From assembly GCF_024868665.1 (NCBI RefSeq), contig NW_026634173.1:136462-200461 (forward strand): a stretch of 64,000 nt of DNA. The letters run 5' to 3'. This document shows, one piece after another, positions 27,701 through 40,600 of the stretch. Position 1 is the first letter of the stretch. Every line of letters begins with the position of its first letter. Source of the stretch: Triplophysa rosa. Its lineage: Eukaryota > Chordata > Actinopteri > Cypriniformes > Nemacheilidae. Under the pieces are notes generated by a model. That model did not search any database. It was not told the DNA's origin and worked only from the letters and a program-made list of their open reading frames with translations. A program made the translations under genes and the position numbers.

Positions 27701-28650
27701 NNNNNNNNNNNNNNNNNNNNNNNNNNNNNNNNNNNNNNNNNNNNNNNNNNNNNNNNNNNNNNNNNNNNNNNNNNNNNNNNNNNNNNNNNNNNNNNNNNNN
27801 NNNNNNNNNNNNNNNNNNNNNNNNNNNNNNNNNNNNNNNNNNNNNNNNNNNNNNNNNNNNNNNNNNNNNNNNNNNNNNNNNNNNNNNNNNNNNNNNNNNN
27901 NNNNNNNNNNNNNNNNNNNNNNNNNNNNNNNNNNNNNNNNNNNNNNNNNNNNNNNNNNNNNNNNNNNNNNNNNNNNNNNNNNNNNNNNNNNNNNNNNNNN
28001 NNNNNNNNNNNNNNNNNNNNNNNNNNNNNNNNNNNNNNNNNNNNNNNNNNNNNNNNNNNNNNNNNNNNNNNNNNNNNNNNNNNNNNNNNNNNNNNNNNNN
28101 NNNNNNNNNNNNNNNNNNNNNNNNNNNNNNNNNNNNNNNNNNNNNNNNNNNNNNNNNNNNNNNNNNNNNNNNNNNNNNNNNNNNNNNNNNNNNNNNNNNN
28201 NNNNNNNNNNNNNNNNNNNNNNNNNNNNNNNNNNNNNNNNNNNNNNNNNNNNNNNNNNNNNNNNNNNNNNNNNNNNNNNNNNNNNNNNNNNNNNNNNNNN
28301 NNNNNNNNNNNNNNNNNNNNNNNNNNNNNNNNNNNNNNNNNNNNNNNNNNNNNNNNNNNNNNNNNNNNNNNNNNNNNNNNNNNNNNNNNNNNNNNNNNCA
28401 GTAACTGAGCAGATTGTGAAATACTCAGACCGGCCCGTCTGGCACCAACAACCATGCCACGCTCAAAATTGCTTAAATCACCTTTCTTTCCCATTCTGAC
28501 ATTCAGTTTGGAGTTCAGGAGATTGTCTTGACCAGGACCACACCCCTAAATGCATTGAAGCAACTGCCATGTGATTGGTTGATTAGATAATTGCATTAAT
28601 GAGAAATTGAACAGGTGTTCCTAATAATCCTTTAGGTGAGTGAGTGCATG

Positions 28651-28682
<32 letters not shown>

Positions 28683-31600
28683 CATGTCACGGGCATCAGA
28701 AGATCGGCTTGGTGGAATCGGTGAGACGTGAGACTGACACCGGCCGGTCACCGGTCCGGCCGATCATACGAAAAACCGGCTGATTCCGGTCTCTGGCCGG
28801 TCAATCGGTGCACCTCTAGTAAAAATCTCAAGTTTACAACTTGTAACACACCAAAGATAAAGGAAAACATGACATTGTGTCAGATGACCCCTTTAACATC
28901 CAAACATTAGGTGCTGCTCACCACAGTTGACTTCATCAGTACCATCTTGACAGTCCTTAATCCCATTACACATGAAATCTTCAGGAATACAATGCGTGTT
29001 CCAGTCGCACCGCATGCTGCAGATCCCTGAGGCTTTCTGGCATCCTGTCTCATCAGATTTATCCAGACACTGAGGAGTTCCATCACACACTTGATTCTTC
29101 TCAATACATCTCCCATCAGTCATACACTGAAACCGACCTGTTGTAATTGAACAAATGAAGATAATTTGATTAGTATGCGAAGGAGACAGACAAAAAGTGG
29201 ATTGGAAAAACTTAGATTTGCCAACCTGGTCGGCACTGACGTTTACAGTTTTGTTCATCTGATCCATCCTTACAGTCCATCTGTCCATCGCACACATTTC
29301 TGTACAGGACACATCCTCTGCCATCTTTACAGGGTTTAGATCCCACACGACACTTTAATGATGCAGTGGTTGATGTTCTACTGCCCCTGATGGGACAACC
29401 AACCTCATCAGAACCGTCAAGACAGTGAGAACGGCCGTCACACACCAAACTCCTCTCCACACATTTCCTCCTATCCTTACAAAGGAAATCACCTAGCAAG
29501 GGTTCATAGATGTCAGCGATTTGCTTATTTGGGAGGAAAAATATTACAGAATCCAAGATAGATTACAGTAAAGATGAAGTGAAGATTTACCGATTTTTGC
29601 ACAAATATCTATGCATGAAACTTCATCAGAACCATCGGGACAATCTAGCTTCCCATCACACAGGCGAGTCTGAGAAATGCACAATGAAGTTCCAGGACAC
29701 ATTATGGAAGGACTTCTACAGACTGGAGGCCGAGATGCAACAAAAGTCGAGGCACCTTTCTTTACAGTCACTAAATTTAGATTTCCACTGCTAATTTCAG
29801 CTGTGAGAATAAGGAAAAAGAATCTGTTAATAAAGCTTAAACAGAGTAACCCATAACCAAGTGTTCCTACTCACGTAACTGAAGGAAATGATAGAACATA
29901 ATCAAGATCAAGATGGCGCTTGATCTCTGATCAAGATGGCACCGCGGATGGCTGCCTCGGTTTGGAGTGCTCTAGTACTTGTCTTTTTTGTTTGTTTTTC
30001 CTGTTTTAAGTTACTCTACTTTAATCACTTTTACCAGGGACGAATTGCTTAACATTAAGCAATGCCCTTCTATCAATTTTTTCCCTAATTTTGAAAATTC
30101 AGACGTGTTACTGGACATTTTACTCGGAGGAGCGGCAGCTCTATACAAACGCTCAAAAGACGCAAGCGGGGAAAGCGAGCGGGTGCGCTCGTCAGACTCT
30201 GACGACGCGGATTTAGGACCCCGCTGCCAAGTACACACCTGGCGAATGTCTGCTCCCTTACCAACAAAACGGACGAAATACTCTTACTCACTAGGACAAA
30301 CAAAGATTTTTCCAACTCCGCTGCGCTTCACAGAAACATGGCTCAATGACACCATACCGGACAGCGCGTTACATCTGCCGGGTTTTCAGCTGTTTTCAGC
30401 GGATCGCATTGCCGAGTCAACAGGGAAGACACGTGGTGGTGGATTATGTTTTTATATAAACAAAGGTTGGTGCAGAGATATAACAACAATGAAGATGTGC
30501 TTTTCGTACTTTGAAGCATTCTCTATAAACTGCAAACCTTTTTATTCACCACGCAAGTTTTCCTCGTTTATTCTCGTGAATGTTTACATTCCTCCACATG
30601 CTTGTGCGAGCGCAGCGCTGCAACAGCTGGCAGATTACGTCACTGACACAGAGTAGCAACACCCGGATTCTCTTATTATTATTATTGGGGACTTTAACAG
30701 AGCAAACCTCTCCCGTGAGCTGCCAAAATACAGGCAGCATATCACATGCCCCACCAGAGACAGCAACATTCTGGATCACTGTTACACCATAATACGGGAT
30801 GCATACCACTCTGTTCCCAGAGCAGCTCTGGGTCTCTCTGATCATTGCCTGGTTCATCTTCTTCCGACCTACAGACAGAAGCTTAAATCTGCCAAGCCTG
30901 TAGCAAGAACAGCAAAGAGATGGAGCAGCGAAACAGAGCGGGCCTTACAAGCCTGTTTCGACTGCACGGATTGGAGTGTCTTTGAAGCTGCAGCCACTGA
31001 TCTGGATGAGTTAACTGACACAGTGACATCCTACATCAGCTTCTGTGAGGACATGTGTATTCCCACCAGGACTCGCTTAACATACAACAATGACAAACCA
31101 TGGTTTACAATGAAACTGAGACAGCTTTGTCAGGGCAAAGAAGATGCTTACAGAAGTGGGGACAAAGTCTTGTATAATCAGGCCAAAAACACACTGACAA
31201 AGGAGCTAAGAGAAGCTACTCTGAAAAGCTGAAGAACCAGTTTTCAGCCAACGACCCTGTATCTGTGTGGAAAGGCCTGAAAGACATTACCAACTACAAG
31301 CCATCATCCCCTCAGTCTGTGGGTAATCAACGACTGGCTGACGACCTGAACTACTTCTATTGTCGTTTTGAAATGCAGAGTCTCACCCTTCACACCCGCC
31401 CTGACCCTATCTCTGCTATACCATTAACACCTCCTCTTGACACTCAACCTGCATTTATGATCTGCGAAGAGGATGTGTGCCAGCTTTTCCGCAAACAAAA
31501 GATCAGAAAAGCACCAGGCCCAGACAATGTCTCACCCTCCTGCCTGAAAGTCTGTGCGGAGCAGCTGTCGCCCATCTTCACTAATATTTTTAACAGATCT

Positions 31601-34600
31601 TTGGAGCAGTGTGAAGTCCCTTCATGCTTCAAACGCTCCACCGTCATATCCCTGTACAGAAGAAACCCAAAATCTCTGGACTTAATGACTACAGGCCTGT
31701 TGCTTTAACATCTGTGGTCATTAAGTCATTTGAGAGACTTGTACTGGCCCACCTGTAGGACATCACCAGACCACTTCTTCATCCCCTCCAGTTTGCTTAC
31801 AGAGCAAACATGTCTGTGGACGATGTAGTAAACATGGGACTGCATTACATCCTACAACACCTAGACAGACCAGGGACTTACGTCAGGATCCTGTTTGTAG
31901 ACTTCAGCTCGGCCTTCAACACCATAATCCCAGACCTCCTCCTGCCCAAGCTTACCCAGCTCTCTGTGCCAACCTCTACCTGTCAGTGGATTATTAACTT
32001 CCTGTCGAACAGGCAGCAGCTAGTGAGGTTGGGAAAATTTACATCCAGCACATGTACCATCACCACCGGAGCTCCTCAAGGATGGGTTCTTTATCCACTG
32101 CTATTTTCACTCTATACAAATGAATACACCTCTACAGACCCTTCTGTCAAACTCCTGAAGTTTGCAGATGACACCACAGTCATTGGCCTTATTCAAGACG
32201 GTGATGAATCTTCTTACAGAAAGGAGGTTGCTCAGCTGGCTGCCTGGTGTAGTCAAAACAACCTAGAGCTGAATGCATCCAAGACAATGGAGATGATAGT
32301 GGATTTCAGAAGGAACCCTCCATCACTTCCTCCCCTCACCATCCTGGACAGCACTGTGGATACTGTGGAGTCATTCAGGTTCCTGGGCTCCACCATCTCT
32401 CAGGACCTGAAGTGGGAGTCCCACATAGACTCCATTGTAAAGAAGGCCCAGCAGAGGTTATACTTCCTCTGTCAATTGAGGAAGTTCAACCTACCACAGG
32501 AGCTACTGACCCATTTCTACTTAGTGTTCATCGAATCTGTTCTGTGCACTTCAATTACTGTTTGGTATGGCTCGGCCACCAAATCAGACCTACGAAGACT
32601 ACAACGGACAGTTCGTAGTGCTGAGAAAATTATTGGTGCTCCTCTGCCCACACTTCAGGACCTGTACGATTCCAGAGTGAAAAACAGGGCAAGAAAAATC
32701 ATCATTGACTCCACACACCCAGCACACAAACTTTTTGATCTGCTGCCCTCTGGCCGGCTCTTTAGAGCACCTAACACCAGGACTTCCAGACACAGAAGCA
32801 GCTTCCTCCCCCAGGCAATCTCCCTCCTAAACAGATAACTGCTCCTTAAGAGCAATATTCCACTTCCACTACTCCTATAGTGTGCACTATAGTGCCTTAT
32901 TATATCTACATTTTATTTATACATGTATATAACACTACCTCTACTTACTAAATTATCCATTTGCACAAGTGTACATACAATCTGTTAATATGTATATTCT
33001 ACTATATACTACCCTGTACAATGTCTCTTATATGTTATTATCCCCCATTTTCTGTAAAATGGTCTTTATTTTACATATGCACAATTTTTATTTTATATAT
33101 GCACAATTTAGAATCTTTTAGACTGTAAATCGTATTATATTGTATTGTCATTGTGTTGAATGTCTGTACTAGAAGCTTCCAACACCAAAGAAAATTCCTT
33201 GTGTGTGCGCAAGCACACTTGGCAATAAAGCTCTTCTGATTCTGATAAGCAGCTTCAGGAGAAAAAAGGACAGTCTCTTTAAAAATTAAACACTTCGGCT
33301 TTAATGTTAAATAGCTTTCTACTACACCAATTTCAGATGCAGAGAACACGCAAGCAATCGATTTATAGGATGATTCTAAACCCCAAAACGCAAAACAGCA
33401 GTAGGCCTCTATTCTGTTGATGCAAGGATAATATGATTGCTGAGCTATGATATGATTGCCAAATACTTCAGCACCCCCAATATTGGTGCATCTCTAGAAA
33501 TCAGTAGTCAATTTTCATTAAGCATACACAAAAATGTATTGCACACAAAAACCTCCATCAACTGAAACCTCACTTACTACAGTTTGCTTCATCAGTGGCA
33601 TCCACACAGTCCTTCTCTCCATCACAGAGGAAGCTCTCAGGGATGCAGAGAGTTTTATTATCACAGCGGTGTTTGCATTCATGCGAGCGAGTGAAACAGT
33701 CCGCTTCATCAGAGCGATCCTGACATTGAGGTGTGCCATCACACACCTGTATTTTGTCAATACACATCCTCCCGTGAGCACAATGGAACTGATCTGTAGG
33801 AAACGTCAAACAATACATTAATTAAACATGTCTTGGGTTTAAGCATTAAGATGTACAATTATTTATCATTTTACCTGGTTTACACTGAAGTTCACAGTCT
33901 ACTTCATCAGATCCGTCCTTACAGTCCATCTCTCCATCACACACATGACTGTGCATGACACACTCCCGGCCGTCTTGACAGGGTTTAGATCCCACACGAC
34001 ACTTTAATGACACTGTGGTTGATGTTCTACTGTGCCCAATTGGACAAGTAACCTCATCAGAACCATCAAGACAGTGAGAATGTCCATCACACACCAAATT
34101 CATCTCTACACACTTCCTCCTGTCTTTACAAAGGAAATCACCTAGCAAGATTTCATAGACGTCAATGCTTTGCTTTGCATTTGCAGAATGTATAACACTA
34201 AAAATTGAGTGATTTACCGATTTTTGCACAAGTATCCATACATGAAACTTCATCAGAACCATCGGGACAATCTAGCTTCCCATCACAGATGCGAGTCTTA
34301 GTAATGCACAATAATGTTCCTGGACACATCATAGAAGGACTTCTACAGACTGGAGGGCGAGGCGCGACTAAAGTCGACAAACCTTTGTTCACCACCAAAT
34401 TTAGATTTCCACTGTTAATTTCATCTGTGACAATAAGGACGATGGAATGGGTAACTTATTTGAATGAAATTGGTTTAAAGTAATTTCTGCAACTCTACTG
34501 CAAAAAATGCTAAATTGGTTTTCAATGAGCATAAACAATGCATGTACACATAAACCTCCATCCACTTAAACCTCACTCACTGCAGTTTGTTTCATCAGTG

Positions 34601-37600
34601 GCATCAACACAGTCCCTCTCTCCATCACAGAGGAAACTCTCAGGGATGCAGCGAGTTTTATTATCACAGCGGTGTTTGCAGTCATGCGAGCGAATAAAAC
34701 AATCCGCTTCATCAGAACGATCCTGACATTGAGGTGTGCCATCACACACCAGCTTTTTGTCAATACACATCCTCCCATGAGCACAATGAAACTGATCTAT
34801 GAGGAAACGTTTGGTTCAATGTCAATTGCACACATACTGAGTGGCAAAGTTACAAATGTTTTAGGTTTTACCTGGTTTACACTGTTGTTCACAGTCATCT
34901 TCATCAGACCCATCCTTACAGTCAATCTCTCCATCACAAACATGACTGTACAGGACACACTCACGGGCATCTTTACAGAGTATAGATCCCACACGGCACT
35001 TTAATGATGATGATGATGATGTTGTTGTTGTTAAGGTTGTAGGAGCTGCAGTAGGACAACCAACCTCATCTGAACCATCAAGACAGTGAGAGTGACCATC
35101 ACACACCAAATTTCTCTCCACACACTTCCTCCTGTCCTCACAGAGGAATTCACCTAAGGGTAGGGATGGGCATTTCTGATCATATTTCATTTCGAGTACT
35201 GGACAGGTTTGAAAAACGAGTACTCGATTAATTGGGGGCGGGGCATTAGAGGGGGCGGGGCGTGTCCCCCATACCATGGTGACAATGAAAATATTTTAAT
35301 TACAACACTGATACGAAAATTTATGTTAATAAAACTATAAGATTGAGTAAATAATTAAATCGACACAGTGACTTTTCAATAATCTAACAATCAATGTTTT
35401 TGTTTTCAAAGTAAACATTTAAAAGAAATATCAGCGTGAGATGAAACGTCATCTCTGCCCTGTCACATTTCTGTCTGTCAGTGTCTGACGGTAAAGTCTC
35501 TTATGCTCGTCTGACAAGTCTGTCTGATAGTAGTGGTCTCACCTGACATTTTGTCTCCAAATATACTGGTGCGGAGCAGGGTGAGCGTTTTTAATCCATT
35601 CAATTTCTTATGAACTTCAGCGCACGTTCACGTGGCGCTCGCGGAGAAGAGGAATACTCGCTTTGCTCCGCGAGCGCAACGCGAGCTCAGCTTCCATGGG
35701 AATGGATTGGCGCGAATACAACAAACAGAAATTCTGTGCACACTGGATGCAGCGCAAAGAGACGCAACAAACGTCCAGTTTCTTTTTGCTTTCGCCATGT
35801 TGCATCGCGCCGCTCACGTGCGGTGTAACTTTAGACAGAGTGTAAGATGATAACGGATCAAACTTGTAGTAGATTTGTATGTTTTGTATGCTGCTTGGCG
35901 CCGTACATTTTGCACTAGACTGTATTTTCGTCAGGTTTATCAAAGTGAAACCAAGCATCGCTGTGCGCTTTCAATATGCCCTTCTGTGCTCCGGACTTGA
36001 CTCTGGACCGCAAACTCTCGCAACGCAACAATCAAATTTCTGGGCACAACCCGAAATGCCAGCATAACCAATCAGAAAGAAAGAAAATAATTAAAAACTG
36101 TATTTAAACCCCCAATCGATCATCGTTTTCACTATCGATCGTCGCTGTCGCGTTCGAGTACTCGAGTAATCGAGTACTCGTGCCCATGCCTACCTAAGGG
36201 TACAAAGAACTTTCAATTTTTGTATAAAAATATAATAATAATGTGTTTGCATAATATGTTTGTGTTCAATTTAGTATTTATAAACATTCACATACACAAA
36301 GAAATACATGCAAGTATTTACATGTATTCTCGCCTCCACACGGCCTCGCGCCTGGCCGGTACTGATGGGTCTGATAAGCCGGCTCCTTTAAGAACCAGCT
36401 TCTATTATTTCTTGTGTTCATTTAAAAAAAGAAAATTTGAAGTATATAACAGAAGTAGAGAAGATATTTTCACCAAGAAAACTCCAATACATGTTTTGAT
36501 GTTGACATACACGCAACGCAACAGTTAGTGCATGGAGCGCTGTCCATAAGATGCGGGTTAAAGTTGTGTTCGTAACAACAGACTGCGCATTATCTTTGAG
36601 AATCATCATAAAGAATCATAACCTACAAAATTTTTTTTTTAATTCTTTCCTCCAGTGGACCTCACACGTTAAGTTCGCACAGGGCCTCACACCACCCTTG
36701 CGACGGCCCTGTATATAGCATGTATTTACATGCATTTCTTTGTGTACATGTAGGTGTTTATAAATACAGAATTATTGTGCATATTCATTTGAAAAACACA
36801 AACTTTCATTCTCAATGCGATTAATCGAGTCCAGCGATTAAACAGCCCTACCTCCTGCTGCACCACATTACCTGGCTTTGCACACATGTACAAACAGAAA
36901 GCCTCATCAGACCCATCAGGACAATCACTCTTGCCATCACATTGCTGAGACTGACTGATACACACTGTTGAACCTGGACACAAGACCAGGGGGCTTTTAC
37001 AAGTCACCTCGGTAGGACGCACATCTTCAGCCATGTCATCTGGAAAAGCGAAGTTTAAACAGAACAAGTGTATAGATAAGGGGCCACATAATGATACAGT
37101 AGACCTCAGAAAGTGAAACATTAACTCAATATTACAAACCTTGCGCGACCTCCCTTAGAGCAACCGATAAACTAACAATATCATTTTCAACAGCAACCTC
37201 CGAGACACGAGTTTGATCTTTGCGATTCCATACTGACAGGACATTACTGAACAAGGCCACTACGTAGGGTTCATAAGCAGCCACAATAGAGCCAGAAATG
37301 ACCCACTCTTTACCTCCCGAGTATTTCCTAGCCTTTAGTAGACTTCTGACCTGCAAGACTAGAGTTTAAAAAAGTCCTCACAGTTAGCCAAACTAAATTA
37401 AATATTCAGGAGTACACTAATAGTTATTTAAGACAAAAGGTTGCACGCACAAGAGCCACCATTCCAAAGAAAGCTGTTTGCTTTTCTGTCAAATGCAATG
37501 GTGCCGAAACCATTTTCCTCCAAGCTGAAGATGGCTTCTGCACTTCCACCGATCAAACCCAGTTTCATTCTCATGATCTGACCTCCCTCAAGCCAATAGA

Positions 37601-40600
37601 GCTTTCCTTTCGGCCAATCCACGAAAAGGTCAAGGATTGCAGTTCTGGCTTGATATAACTGCCTGGAAATACTCTGATGAAGGGGGCCAATGGTAGAAAC
37701 ACCGATGGAAAGTTCATCACAGGCCAGCCAGTACAGATTCCCAGTCTTCTGATCCACTCGCACAATGCAAGCTGCAAGTGAAACAGGGAAAGTCAGAATA
37801 ACATGGGAAGTACAACTGAAATGTTTGGTAAGAATCTGTTTAACATCGCATTTTTTCACATCTAGCAGGTCACATGTTGGCTGCTCAACCAATAAGATTG
37901 AACATACAGTACACTATAACAATTGCCATAGCTCGGACACATACATTTTTGTATTGCGATATGTAATACATTGATATGTTGATACAGCCTGAATATATTT
38001 TCGCCGCACTTAAATAGTAAAATAAAATAATATGAAAAGTGTGGAGTGAACCACAGAACTGATTAATTTTGGAATTTTAATTCCAATTGGCCAGTGCGAG
38101 TTAAAATTGCAGTCGAGTAATTCAATAAGGATTTTGGAAGGTTTTAGGAGGGAGGGGATAACCCACTGCATGAGCAGAAATGATGCAATGTTGAGACGTT
38201 GTTGAGAAAGGGAACTTTAAGCATTTAATACCCCTTCAGATTTTTTAAATTATGAAAAATATTTCAGTCAAGTGTTTTGAACTTTTGACCAGTAGCATAT
38301 GTTAAAGAAATGCAAATATGCATGTATGAATAAACTTCCAAAAAGTTGCTTTGCATTGCGTGGTATATTCACAATAAACTGAAAAAAAAACCTTTAATTA
38401 TAAAATTCAATTGGAAAAATTGCATTATACAAGTTTGTATAACATGAAATTAAGACGAGCAAATGAGTCATTTAAAAGTACAAAGGCAGCGCTTTAGTAT
38501 GACATGAAGTTAAATAAATCAAGTTATTAAACTTGCTCAATTTGATTGGAAACAAATTTATGAGACCAAAGCGTGGCCATTAGATACACCCAAATACATT
38601 AGGGCTGGGCAATCGATTTTCAATTTCAATTTGGTTTCCAAGAATGACAGCGGTGTCTTTAAGTAATTAATAATGACTTTTTAATAATTAAATGAATGCA
38701 GTAATCGTGTTAAATAACCACAATCTCAATATTGGCCAAACTATCTCTAACAGAGATCATTTATAATTTGTCGTAATTTACAATATAATTGTCATAATCA
38801 AGTAGCCCTATCATAGCTCATGTTTAACTATTACAAATGCACCACAACATAGATGTGAACTTTGAACTGGAACAGTACTTGTGTAACCAGTCTTGACAAT
38901 TTGGAAGTCCAGATGACAACATATTGAGAATTTATCCTACAACTGCTACAATTTATCCTAATGCCTGCATTGATGCAATGCATCCTATATACTATGCATA
39001 ATGGTGTTATCAGTTATGCCCTGACATGTTGCAGCACACAGCAATACACAAAACCTAGCACATATAGCTAGGAGGGGTCAAATTTACATGCATAGAGTTC
39101 GGAGAGTATGCTTTGAATCATAAGTCAAGTACTTACGACATACCAGGTTTTAATGTAAGAATGTACTCCGACATGTCCTGAGAAAGCCTGTTAGTCTTCA
39201 CATGACCGGTCCCATTACACCAAACCACACATCCACATTTCCAGTGCATGTCGAATGCCTGAATGTCCTCATCTGAAGTAAAGAGTTCAGTTTTGATGGT
39301 GGTGTTCCCCGTAAACTCCAGACTGTATATGACCGTGGCAGTTGCATAGGCAACCTTAAAATCTGAAATTTGGAGAGAAAACGAGAAGTCAAAAGGCTCA
39401 TTGTGCTTATTATTAAAAATGCATATTTATCGTTTGAAGATATGTCAAAACAGGGGGAAAAAAAACTAACTTTCACAAGAGCCATAAGCCACAGGCAACA
39501 TTCCCTCAGGACACAAACAGGTGAATCCAACAGTACTTTCCTTGGATGGCAAACACAGCTTGCACCCAGAGTTTTTACATGGTGAAAAACCTATGAGAAT
39601 AAAACGCATACCACAGCGCTTAGTTTGGCCTAGACCACATGGTGTAACCACAGAATTATTAAGAAACAAAACATTAAGGGCCAGTTTCTTGGACGGGGAT
39701 TATTTTAAACCAGGACTAGGCCTTAGTTAAACTAGGATATTCAAGTCGTTTTTAAATAACAACAAACTCTACACATTTTTTTTACTGTGTGCCTGAGACA
39801 AAACGAGCGCACCGATATATTTTAAGATATGCCAGTGAAAGTCGTTATCGATCAAGACACCACTAACAGTTAAGTTAGTCTGGGACTAGTCTTAAGCCCT
39901 GTCTGGGAAATCACACCTAAGGCTAAATTCACCTTGAGGCTGCTGAAGCTCATGGTAGACAGTCAGGACAGGAAGTGACGCTTTTAAGAGGAACTCATTA
40001 TATTTTGCAGAGGGTAGATTTTGAGGAGCTTGCCAGAGTCTCTTTTCATCTGCCCAGTAGAACCAGCCATTGAACACTGCCAGGCTCTGAGCAGGACTTC
40101 CTTGAAAAAAGTTCCAAAACGTGCAACTCCCAGAACCATCTGTCCTGATGCTCTCAATTGACTGGGAAAACAAAGGGAGGAATTAAACTTGCTATTAAAA
40201 TTAATTAATCATTTTAATCATCAAAGCAAAATTATAGTACTTATATAGAAGCTTTTTTAAAGAACTCTTAAATATAACAATATTGCATGAATTTCAAAAG
40301 AGAGTCGTTTTGTCACCACAACTGCAAGTGATTCCCAGGGCATAGTTTTGGAATTGGTGGGGTGTTTAGAATTGATTTTAGACACATCGCTACCATATAG
40401 TTACCATTCTGCTTAAAAAAAGGTTACGTATGTTCAGACTGTCAGACCAAAGACGATTTTTGAACACTTCCTGTCAACGCAATGTCATTGCCATAGAAAC
40501 CAAATCAGATATTGCAGAAAACGAGAGAGTGCCATGGGATATACAAAATGGAGCTGGGGTTTTGTTTATAAAACTTTGCACAGATTTCACCCTTAAAGTG

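Noticed and set aside
27400..28494. Long ORFs crossing the N run
   Set aside because: Ns translate as X; only the first about 32 codons on the minus strand (Tc1 transposase start) are real sequence.
30546..30857. Minus-strand ORF in the LINE
   Set aside because: Antisense to the LINE endonuclease region.
38602..38812. Possible hAT MITE
   Set aside because: Ends look right but there is no 8-bp duplication, so it is mentioned only within the intron entry.
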